From Linepithema humile (lineage: Eukaryota; Arthropoda; Insecta; Hymenoptera; Formicidae), in contig NC_090135.1 of NCBI RefSeq assembly GCF_040581485.1, positions 7,557,001 through 7,621,000 on the forward strand: DNA of 64,000 bases, in the 5' to 3' direction. Each line of letters opens with the position of its first letter. Position 1 is the stretch's first letter. The notes beneath the pieces were generated by a model. It saw only the letters and a program-made list of their open reading frames with translations. It was not told where the DNA came from and searched no databases. Below, in pieces: positions 1 through 10,394 of this stretch. The position numbers and the translations under genes were made by a program.

Positions 1-1130
1 TGACTAGTCCTACTTTATTTATTTAATAGATAATAAAAATAGCTGTCAGATAAATGGGTCATTTTTCAAGAAATCTATTATTCTTTTATCTGCAAAATTG
101 TATTTCTTTTATCACTGAATTATAAATAAAAATTCTGCAAACAATTGTATAATAAAAAATAAGATAGTAATAGTAGTAAAAAATACATTACAGATAAAAA
201 CAAACAAGATTTGAATTTAAAACATTGCACAAAGACTTAATAAAAAGTTCGAAAAAGTAGTTTTAGTAAAATGACAGAATAGTTGAAATTTCACCCAAAA
301 CCTTTATGAAAACGCTTTACATTTAATCAAGATCGTATCTTTTCTGTACGTCTAATGTAATTACTAATTAATGACCAGGATGCGTGACAACTTGGTAACT
401 ATATTTCATTTTCTCCTACGCTTCACCTACGCATTCTAATAACTACTGTATTCGTTTGTATGTTTTGGATCATCGCCTGCGCACGCAATCCGCGCACATT
501 TCCCTACATTTTCCTGTGCCTCCCACGACTTTTCCCGCTATCATATTCGGTTCGACCTTCATGCACGATTAGTAGCATACTTTCATCGCGCCGAGGAAAG
601 TGAACGAGAAATCCAGCTGGTGAGAGAAGAGAGAAGAAACGAGAAATATTTTATCTAGATGGCATCATTTTAGGCCGCTAAACAGAAGACACGCGATTTT
701 TTAATTTTTTCTCGCTGAAATCGCAAAATTTCGAAGAAAACAACAGGTAATATAACAATATTAATACATACAATAATTGAATAAATAGAAGTATCGATAC
801 ATATTTAATTTAATTAATTCGGTATTTTTACGGGAGCGATATATATTTATAAATTTATCTGTATAAATATATAGATTTATTAAATTATATTTATTTAGTT
901 TTTATAGATTTGTAGGTACAAATTTATATTTATTTATAAATGTAAATATTTAAAATTTATTGATCTGTTCTTTCTAGTTACGCTTGTACACTTTTTACAC
1001 ACGAAATAAAATAGTTATATATTGCAGATAATATAAGAAAAAAAAGATTAATTTAATTTAAAATATGCAGTAAATTGGAAGAAAAATCATTAAAAAACCG
1101 GGTCTTAGGTAGTAAAAAGATAATTTTTCG
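1..1130. other. AT-rich non-coding left edge
   Basis: I see no convincing coding exon on either strand. The sequence is AT-rich with a moderately GC-richer patch at about 470-620. It may hold the untranslated end or upstream region of a gene beyond the window, but nothing in the sequence decides this. Confidence 0.5.
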
Positions 1131-2754
1131 CCCAAATGCGACGTGACATGCGCACAACGACACGAGTATTTCTAGTCGACAGGGAAGTGAAACGAGCCTC
1201 GGGGTTTAAGATGGCCATTCCTGGTGTCGCGCGTGCACCACGAAGGAGTGTTTCATCGCCACGTAGTCTCGCGTTTGCGCGGATTTTGTGAGTGTGAAAT
1301 CACTGCGAACGTGTTAGTGACGCTTTTGTTACGTTCTTTGATTATCATATTGTTTCCCGAAAACTGTACATGACATAGCATTGTGTGTAGAATCGAGACG
1401 AGCGTTCGTAATCGAAGTAATCGGCGTCAGTGACGCTTCCATGATGCTTCGGTGATACATTCGCTAATGTCGGCTTAGTATCATCCCTCTTTTCGATATC
1501 TTTATTGGGTCATATGAGACAATTTTAAACGTACTTGTTTACGTTTTGTTTCGTGATTTATTTCTCATCTGGATAAACTTCATCGTTGACGCAGGTGCCA
1601 TCAGTGAGTTTCAGTGAGATTTCAGTAATGTCTTCTCGATACCCTAATATATTCTCATTGTTTCTATTGAGTCATATTCTACACGCAAGTTTTCGATTAT
1701 GATGTATGATTGAGAAAGCCTTGATATTAATAAATTATCAGTGACGCCTTCAGTCGTGTTTCTATGACTATACTTTGGTTTTGCCGGTAATGAAAATCGA
1801 AACTAATAAAATTTTAACAAGCCCAAATTTACCAAAAATATTGGAAATACACCTTGAATTGCGTGTCCAATGCGTTTCGCATCTCTACTTTAATTTTCAT
1901 TGTCAATGAATATGAAAATTGTTTTCCATAACATCGAAATCCAAGCACCTTGGAGATTGTATCGGTTTCGAGTATATATTAGCCATTTCAAGTTCTTTTT
2001 TTTCGGGGAGATGCGCATGAATAGACGATCTTCTATATCTATCAATATCTCTATCACGGTTTAAACTACTGAAAATCACGGAATACACAAGGCACTTTGT
2101 AAACACATGACCTCATATTTTTCACTTGATAATTTCGAGCTCGTAATTAAATTATTACAATCATTTACTTCGTTTATTTTCGAATATGGAAATACAAAAT
2201 TTACGGATAACAAATTATCTAAATTGGATATTTATATTCATGATAGATATATGAAATAGATATATCTTTTTATCCTGGTATAAATATTGTTTACTGGTGG
2301 ATTTTAAATTAAATAATCTGCCATTAATAAATTAATCAATGCATTATTATTTATAGTTTTGTAATTAATTTTTCTGATTGTTATTTATCTTTTCTTCAAA
2401 TTAATTCACAATAAGCTGAGCTGTTTGTATCAGGATTATTTAGTGAAAATAATCTTAATTATAGATTTATTAGCAAATATGACATTTTTGTTACTTATCA
2501 AATTCAATATTATGTCAGACTGTAGGTAAAATGTATCAACAGGATACAGCATAGACAGTATTTTTTTAATTGCTGGTGGCACATAATTATGGACTGCTCT
2601 GACCATCTGTTCCACAAACTTAGGGCGTGGTTGGAGCAGAGCATATGGAACCTAAAAGCAACTATTGATGTAAAATCTGAATAATAATGATAAATAATAT
2701 ATTACAGGTTACATTCTAATAAATCGCTCTTCTAAAGACGTGCCAATTCGCAAG
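1130..2754 (+). promoter_or_regulatory. probable promoter, 5' leader and first intron of the zinc-finger gene
   Basis: A CpG-rich patch at about 1130-1460 contrasts with AT-rich flanks and contains AAGATGGCC (1208-1216), which resembles the YY1/Pho-type motif common in insect housekeeping promoters. A good splice acceptor, TATTACAG, ends at 2707, 48 bases before the ATG at 2755. This suggests that an untranslated first exon in the CpG-rich patch is spliced across an AT-rich intron. I cannot place the transcription start or the donor exactly. Confidence 0.4.
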
Positions 2755-4031
2755 ATGAGCAGGAGCAACGAAAGTAGTATATCACTGGCAACACCACCGG
2801 CAATTCACGTTGGACCCATTGTCACGCCTGGATCCAATGAGACAATCTCCATTGTGATACCGTTATCAGCACAGTTGACCACAATGGCCAACCAGAAGGT
2901 GGACAAAAATTGTAAGGATTGCAGCAAAGACACAAAACGACCAGCTGCCACCAATCCTAATCGAAAGTAAGTGAAACACTTGGGCAAGATTTTTCATAGG
3001 ATTGTAATGTAGGATTAAAAAAACTTTAAGATGTCTTCTTTTTTTTAAATCCAAGGAACGACAGGACGAAAGGCTGTCCCTTTTCCACTTGCGCGCGTTA
3101 TGGACGAGCGTTCTCCAGGGCACACGATCTGAAGCGACATATAGCTCGGCACGAAATGCGTAAAGAAAAACTGCATCAGCCCGACCAAAAGGTCGACATG
3201 GAAAACTCTGCGAGTGATGCGACTCTACGGCGTGCTCTTCTGCGCGGCGTAGAGGACAAGAGTGGATGTCCCTATCCTCGTTGTAAGAAGAGATACAGCG
3301 ATGAAGATAAACTCAAAGCTCATGTGGCCTCACATGGCAAAGTAAGTAAGCTATTTGACGTCCTTTGAATTCTGACAAACCCTTTTGCGATACATCGCTA
3401 GAGCTTGTCACTGTTCTGATATCTTTTTATATTTAGAAAGACGTTTGTAACTTTTAAAACAAACACAAGAATACATATATTTTATTTTTATATTTTTATT
3501 TTGTGTATTATTTTTTTTTAGATAAAGAACAGCGATTTGAAATCTGAGGAACATAGCAAGAGCCTTCAAGAAAATCAAGATAAATCCTCGACGCCCAAGG
3601 ATACCGAAGATGAATTTCTGCTGGAAGAGATGCTGTTGTTGAAAAAAAGGGCGGACAAGAACGACTCGAAGATCAGATGCAATTACTGCTCGAAAACTTT
3701 CAAAACCAAGTGGACCCTGAGCTCACACGTGGCCGCTCACGAAGGCCGTTTCCAGTTTGATTGCAGTCAATGCGGTAAGAAATTCGTCAGAAAAAGTCAT
3801 TACGAAGGTCATATACGCTCCCATGAAGCTGCCAGACCTTATGTCTGCGAGCAATGCAATAAAGCATTCAAAGAAGAAAAGCATCGTCGCGAACATGTCA
3901 AAAGAAAGCACTCGAGCAATCAGAGTGCAATACAGAGCTTGTTGGATAGCATCGGACCGTGTGCGGCTGAAGAGACAAACATCGATCAAGCCAAGTTCAC
4001 TTTGCTGATGCCGGTGAACTTTGGCGCGTAA
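2755..4031 (+). CDS. C2H2 zinc-finger protein, five fingers, 335 aa
   Basis: Three exons join in phase: 2755-2966, 3056-3341 and 3522-4031 (stop TAA). The introns have GTAAGT donors. The start is the ATG at 2755, because the open frame upstream begins only with GTG just after a splice acceptor. The N-terminal third is Ser/Thr-rich without domains. Fingers 1 and 2 in exon 2 have C-x4-C spacing with x12 and H-x3-H. Fingers 3-5 in exon 3 have C-x2-C spacing, and the last ends H-x4-H. An acidic linker separates fingers 2 and 3, and a tail of about 45 residues follows finger 5. Five fingers suggest sequence-specific nucleic-acid binding in the nucleus, which is inferred from the family. I do not recognise a named orthologue. 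An AATAAA signal lies at 4502-4507. Confidence 0.85.
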
Positions 4032-5251
4032 AACAATCGAAAAGGCCTTTGCCGCCTTGAAAGCTTACTATTACTCCTTCGACTTTGAATCGTCAAAGGT
4101 TGGATTTCCTCGATCAATGGTATTTTCTTGGAATTTTTGGTGTTTGAAAGAGATTGTATATCCTCAGAAGATCCTCAAAATTTTGAATATTCAAGAGATA
4201 AAATTCTTAGTACTTTAAATGCTTGGTGTGGATGGTTAAATTTAAAAAGTGAATATTTAAAATTTTGGGTTGAAAGATGACAAGGCTTCAAAGAAAGCTC
4301 AAAACTTTTACTACGTGATAATTAAGATTCTTTGAATTTGAATTTGATGTCGATGAAAGTCGATGAAACTTGATATACTTGTAACTTTGTATCCCTTAAA
4401 CTGTGAATATTTAGCACTTAGAAATTTTCAATTTTTGAAACTTTAGCAATTTGCAATCGCAGTGAATATTATATATACATATATATATATAATGATTCAA
4501 AAATAAAGAGACCAGATAACAACTTCAGAGTGAATAACTAAAGCTTGATTGATCTTACAGTGACAAATCAAAATCATGTGAACAGTGTGCTAATTATATT
4601 CAATTTATTATTCTATACGTCACGAGAAATGTCAAACAAAAATAAATCTTGAACCATTGAAGCTATTATCTTGTATTTGCTTCACTCTTTTATCTCCACA
4701 TCTGCATTCATTTTGGTTCAATTTCTTTTACGATTATTTTTTGAGAAAACCTCGAAAGACATTTTTCCTAATATTCTGATTATACGCAAAGATAATTTAC
4801 CAAATTATTGATATCAAGGATAAGATAATTTAAAGTAATTAAATGAACACGACAGTAAAATTCTGTGCAACTTTCACAAAAGGTCTAAAGAAGGAATCTT
4901 GGTACATTTTTTAGTAATTTTTATATGGATTTTTTTTTTTTTTTTTTTTAAAGTAAACTCTCCATTTTGAATTACAGCTTTTCCTTTGTCCTCAATATCC
5001 TGAAACTCTCATCGCAATGGACAGATCGCGAGATGAGGTGGCTCCTTTGTTTCATGTAAATTCGGGAATTTTCGTTCCCGCAAAGACTTCCGCAAAATTT
5101 TGGGAATTTCTGTCCTTCCACAATTGGAAATCTTATCGATCGTGATCGCTATGCGAGAACGCACATGATCTTTCCAATTGATCGCGATTGGTCGCGATCG
5201 TTACAGGAGAACGAAATACAGGAAAACGAAATTGAATCCAGAAGAAGCTAA
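4032..5251. other. 3' UTR and intergenic DNA before the F-box gene
   Basis: The first part is probably 3' UTR of the zinc-finger gene, with AATAAA at 4502-4507 and another near 4640. A run of about 20 T lies at 4930-4949. The last 250 bases carry several GATCGCGATTGG-like words and are the likely promoter of the F-box gene. No coding exon is visible. Confidence 0.5.
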
Positions 5252-7596
5252 ATGAACGGTAAACGGCGGAGAGTGTCCTCACGATGCAGACAGAATGCGC
5301 AAGGACGTATGGGCGTGCGGTGCACGTTGGACACTCTGCCGCTGGAAATCCTGAGCATCATTCTGAGGATGCTATCCTTGCACGATGTTGCTTGCATCAT
5401 TCGTCTAGTCTCCAGGTATATCATTGTTAATAATTAAATAAGAATAACATTTGATAAGTTCTATTTTAAGAAAGAATGTAAAAGGACATTATTATGTGTG
5501 AATAAAGAAAAATAATCGCGACTTTGATTATCGAATGAAAATAATTTTTTGCAATTTATAAATCTGTTACATTTTTATATATAATTTGTTTTCATTAATT
5601 TGTAGATCAATTTCCTTTGTAGGTTTCGTATAAATATTTTACGGATTGTTGTATAAGAAAATTCTGCTTTTCTGGAATCCATTCTCCCTTTTCCTTTTAA
5701 TATTTCCCAAGCAGACGTTGCTCCGACATTGCCGCCACAGTGTTGAACAGCGAATTTTTAGTAGCTGGCACCAAGCTGGAGATTGCGATAAAACGCATGG
5801 AGAATCTTACGAACAATGTAAAGACTAACATGGAGTTGTTGGAGTGCAACAGAATCTTCAACGCGCTGGAACTCATTCAGTCTCAGTACCGAATGTTAAA
5901 AGCGGTCACTTGGCGGTATACGCATTCAAGGTTCTCAAATTTTTCTAAACAAATATTTTTGAATATTCTGCTGTAATTTTAAACACGAAACTGCTTCTTA
6001 AGGAGACTGCAATAACACTATGTAAGTAAAAATCTCAATAAATTTTCCATTCTTGCTCATTTCATTTATATAAAGATCACGCGACTTCCCCACTTCATGC
6101 TTCTACGGCGGCAGAGTCCTCGACAATCTCAAATGCCTGCTGCAGACGGTTCTGGGATCCTGTCAAGAATTCTCGAATCTCCTCAGCTACGTCGATCTGC
6201 AGATCTTCACACGCAGTTGCGAAAACTTCATGGACCATTTCGAGAAGGTCACCGAGCGCAGGATGAACAGGTGATCCTTTATTATCTTCGCCAACTTTTC
6301 ATTAGCGTTGAACAATAATCCTCGTATCTCTTTACGACTGCTCGAGTAATTTAATTATGTTGATCGACGAATCAAACAATAAAGTCGCAAATAATCATCT
6401 AGTGATCAATAAAAAAAAATCACCGATAGATCCGCATTAGTTTCGGGATGTAAGATTGTTGATGTTTTGGACTGTCTGGGAGAGGGTCGGCAGGTGCTAT
6501 CCTTCAGAACTTGGTCGAGGACAGGCAACCCCGTGGTAAGTGATGCTTCGATATTGTTTGTTCTCAAAAATGGATATCCTTCGCGCGGAAAACGAAGATG
6601 TTAATGTAATTAATACGTTCTATTTAATTTTCAGGTCAGCATGCAGCTCAAGTATGTTCTGAGACGCACGTGGTTCACGTGCTTACGAGTGCCGAACGCG
6701 AGCAACGAGAATTGTTGGCGGGACAAGCAGCGTTATATGTATATGAGACTGCGCCGGCTGGTCGGCAGCTTCAACAAACATCTATTCCTAAGCAAGTTGC
6801 ACTACGAGCGCAAACTCATTCTTCGAGTGACGGTTTGTACCGCTCAATGTAACTGCTATACAAGATACACAAACCTCTCGCGTATAGCGATTAGAAAAAC
6901 AATGAGATTGAGATTTTATTTTTCAAAACTGCAATTATTTTAATTTAGTTTTTATATTAATTGCAGTTTATTTTGTTTGAAAATAAATTTTAAAAAGCAG
7001 CCTAGTTTGGATTGAATTCTTCTTGAAGGGAAAATAAAGAAGTGATAATTTCTCAAATTGAAGATACACTTTTTTCGCAAACTAAGGCATTTTTAGGCGC
7101 CCTTTGTACCACTTCGAAGACCGCTGCCGGCCACCACGTACTCGGGATACGGCGAATACGGCGGACAATTTTTCTACTACGGTAACATGAGCAAGTATGC
7201 CCACGAGAATAAATTCAAGCATACGAGATCCAGTAATGCAGAGAATAGCAGCGGAGAACTCGAAGAGGAAACCAACAAGTCGCCCCGATTTGATTTAATC
7301 ATCGGGGTACAATTACGGTAATTCAAAAAAATAATTATAAAAACCATTAAACAAAAAGAGTTGCAGAATTTTTCTAATTCGGCTAAAACTGTTTCTTTCT
7401 TTTAATCAAAATTTTATATAGATGTTCGCCTGAATTAGCGCCACTTGCAGTGAAGACGAATCTGAAGAGCGACGAATTCGAAGGCTACAGTACCGACTCG
7501 TGTCAGGAATTATACCTGAAGCTGAGTACGAAATGTACTGCGTCGAAGGCTAACAGATTGCCAGCCCTCTTTACCTGGGAAGTGCGCGGTCCCTGA
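5252..7596 (+). CDS. F-box protein, distantly FBXO28-like, 419 aa
   Basis: Seven exons join in phase: 5252-5415, 5715-5915, 6076-6270, 6430-6535, 6635-6832, 7097-7317 and 7422-7596. The F-box is at about residues 27-55, with the core LPLEILSIILRMLSLHDVA followed by RLVSRRCSD. The downstream helical region (a VLNSEFLVAG segment, then FYGGRVLDNL, then FMDHFEKVTERRM) matches the layout of vertebrate FBXO28 only loosely, so orthology is not claimed. By family knowledge the F-box binds Skp1 and makes the protein a substrate adaptor of an SCF ubiquitin ligase. The C-terminal half (exons 4-7) has no domain I recognise. The start ATG at 5252 is the first in the frame. The next gene is convergent. Confidence 0.82.
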
Positions 7597-8042
7597 ATAA
7601 ATTGTTCGCAATGTCATTGAGTCGTGTGTACCTTGTTATATGTAATATACAATCTTTAGGAATTGGATCGATTTTTACTGTTGTGTATCCGAAGGTAAAA
7701 TAATATTTCATACGTTTTATCTAGATATATATTCTAATTCTAATAGTTCTGATAGTTTTCTAATAATTTATTTTTGTCATCGATAAAATTAACTGTTGCA
7801 AAGGTTCCTGACTGCTTACTGCATCCATTGAATTAGCATCGAAACAAATTGAGGAGAAATAGACTCAACGTTTCGAAAAAACTTAGTTTTCAACTTCTAT
7901 CACAAGGATTTTGTTTTTTTTTTGGCCAATCCTTTTTTTTACTTAAATATAACAAAAATCAAAGAACGATATGTTGTAGATGACTGAAAGCAGGATGCAT
8001 TTATTTACATTAAAACTCTTATAAATTGTGAAATGAATATTG
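7597..8042. other. intergenic between convergent genes
   Basis: This stretch must hold the 3' UTRs and cleavage sites of the F-box gene (+) and mL39 (-). It is AT-rich with T runs near 7912-7940. Nothing else is recognisable. Confidence 0.5.
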
Positions 8043-9440
8043 CTAATTCACAGACGCCGTTACATTGATCATTTCGTCTTCTACGTGAGACTGCCACGTA
8101 GCAGTGTTTAGTTTTTTAGCGCGATTTTCCAGGATACCGTAAGCGAAATGATTAAGCAGAATGCCTTTGGGTAAGGCAATGCCCTGAAAGCGGTACAGAC
8201 CGTCCACAGACGCGTCCGTGAGTTTATGCACGGCTGATACGGTAACGCGTCCCATCAGGCCACTGTTACCCACCATAGGACCTTTGCTAATGTCCACATG
8301 ATCTCCCAGACGGTACAAAGTCACTCTGTTATCGTCATTGCCTTTGGCAATGTTGGGTATCTGCTCGGATTTGAAGGGATTATCCTGAAAGCAGAGATGA
8401 GGCTATAAACTCTTCACAAGCAATCTCAAAATACAGAACGATTTAAATCAGTATATCAATTTGTTTCACATCAACGTTTTATAGCAGCAAAGGAAAGTAA
8501 TTTTTTGTAAAGTTATGTTTTAATATTTGTATACCATTATTCTGAATTTGAAATTTATCGTGATTTTAGAGAAATAGCTGCTGTAACAGCTGGTGTAAAT
8601 TCCACTTAAGAGCATCCTTAAACTCAACTGAACTCAACTTGCATTTTACAACTGCCTAATTGTCCATCCGTACCTGAAACATATCCAAGGCGATGTTGCA
8701 CGGCACTTCCAGCCTCTCCAAAGGCAACTCTTGGTTCGTCAGTTTGACAAAAAGCGCAGACATAGCACGTAGTTCTGAGACAGTTGGCTGCCAATCTGGC
8801 AGATCAATAAACACATCATAGATAAAGCTACCAGAATGAATCATGGGAACGGGAAAGCTGTGAAGATGCACGTTTATGTTATCTTTGAATGCACTATCTG
8901 CCACAGCACCCAGAATCAGCGAACATGTTCGCCAAAAGGCATAGTTGACCATCTGTACTCGTGGACTATTCATAGTCACCATCTCTAACTCACAGTCGTT
9001 TGTGAACGGTCTGTGCATATCCCAGACACGGTCGTCTACTAGAGCGATGGCAGACATTTTGGCGATATTCTCAGAAATGTGCTTCGCACAGTCGTACGGT
9101 GTGGAAATGTTTCGGTTCATCTGCATCACCACCTCGTCCTCTGCAGACTTGTATTTCACTTCCACCTTCTGAATTCTACCTAGTTCTGATTGCTGCTTTC
9201 GTTTCTGCTCATCAAACATTTGGCTCCTTCGCTTCCTTGCCTCTGCTTTGGACAATGTTCCTGCACATCTTGATGGCAGGATCTGTGTTGATAACCTCAA
9301 ACCGGTAGTACAGATTTTTTTGTATCTGCAATACGAGGTGTCGTCAATTATTAGGCACTCGAAATTAAACATCTAAATTTATTCCTGTTTCAGAATAAAA
9401 GAAGAATAGCAGGGAAGGAAAATACATACTTGTGAAACAT
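8043..9440 (-). CDS. mRpL39: mitochondrial ribosomal protein mL39
   Basis: Three exons on the minus strand join in phase: 9440-9430, 9325-8674 and 8384-8043 (stop TAG), giving 334 aa. Exon 1 encodes only MFHK with a split lysine codon; an in-frame TAA lies 15 bases upstream, which fixes the start. The sequence matches metazoan MRPL39: a basic leader, RKRRSQMFDEQKRKQQ, a MNRNISTPYDCAKHISE segment and VDDRVWDMHRPF, the TGS/ThrRS-like fold of the family. The protein is a component of the large subunit of the mitochondrial ribosome. Length agrees with human MRPL39 (about 340). It is divergent from the zinc-finger gene at 10381, with which it shares an upstream region. Confidence 0.93.
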
Positions 9441-10380
9441 GTTGACAGCGTGTTAAGGATGCTGAATTTATAAAATGGACTAGTGTTTTACACGACGTGA
9501 CATATGCATTTATTTCCTCAGAGAGCACTGTTGTTTTAGGTAAGTGATGATTACTATAACATTAATTTACGCGTTATTAAAACGTACAAAAGTTTATTTC
9601 GCTATGCACAGTAAACATTATTGCTTTTAACAACGAGATATGAATGAGGTTAAGAGTTGCGTGCGCCGTTTTTGCGCATCATATGATGCGGCGAAGCGAC
9701 GAAGTGACCGCAACTAATCGTAATCGCAAGTATAGCGAAACAACGTATTGTTATGTCAATATATTTATTTCAATTAATTACTGTGCTAAATCTTAGCAAA
9801 TAAAGAGAAACGGTGATGTGCCTTAAAATTCCCAAAAAGTCTGTAAAAGCTGTGCAAAAATGGAAAGATGTGTTTTTGGAAGTTTAAGTTTAGGTTATAG
9901 AAGGCAGTATGTAAATAAAGTATGATTTGCAAATGTATGAAATAAAGCAACATACATATGCAAATAAATATATATCATCTGTTATTAATTAGTATATCAT
10001 CTGTTATTAAATAGAAACCATGATATGTCATACAAACATGTGAGTATTAAGATAAAGTGCAAATAAAGTTTAAATGTATAATTTTTATTATTACCAAATT
10101 TTTTTCAAGGATAATTTTAATAGAGCATTGTAACTTAATGATTTAATTTCAATATTTTATTGCTTAATCAATGATATATAACATTATGTCATTCTAAATC
10201 ATAGTTTAGAATTTCACTTGTCAGATATCTAAACATTATTATTTAATTAAATTGTTATATAGTTATTAGTTCAGAATTTATATGATTTTATTATACATGA
10301 AATATCTAATATGATTAACTTTTTTTCAGATTCGTATAAATAGTGACTACAGAGGCCTTAAATGGTGCAGAAATTAGAGT
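9441..10380. promoter_or_regulatory. shared upstream region of mL39 and the RING/zinc-finger gene
   Basis: These 940 bases separate two divergent genes. A CpG-richer core at about 9640-9730 holds a perfect 16-bp palindrome at 9675-9690. The right part is AT-rich and probably intronic, because an acceptor (TTTTTTCAG, ending at 10329) precedes the ATG at 10381, implying an untranslated first exon. A short overlapping upstream ORF starts at 10362. Confidence 0.5.
9675..9690. repeat. perfect 16-bp palindrome CGCATCATATGATGCG
   Basis: The 16 bases equal their own reverse complement. They sit in the CpG-rich core between the divergent mL39 and zinc-finger genes, where a dimeric transcription factor could bind. 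The factor is unknown. Confidence 0.75.
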
Positions 10381-10394
10381 ATGATATTTCCTAA
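10362..10394 (+). other. upstream ORF overlapping the main start
   Basis: An ATG at 10362 opens a ten-codon frame that ends with TAA at 10392-10394. It overlaps the main ATG at 10381 in another frame. If the leader includes it, ribosomes would tend to bypass 10381 or reach the later in-frame ATGs at 10414 and 10417. This is inference from sequence only. Confidence 0.4.
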
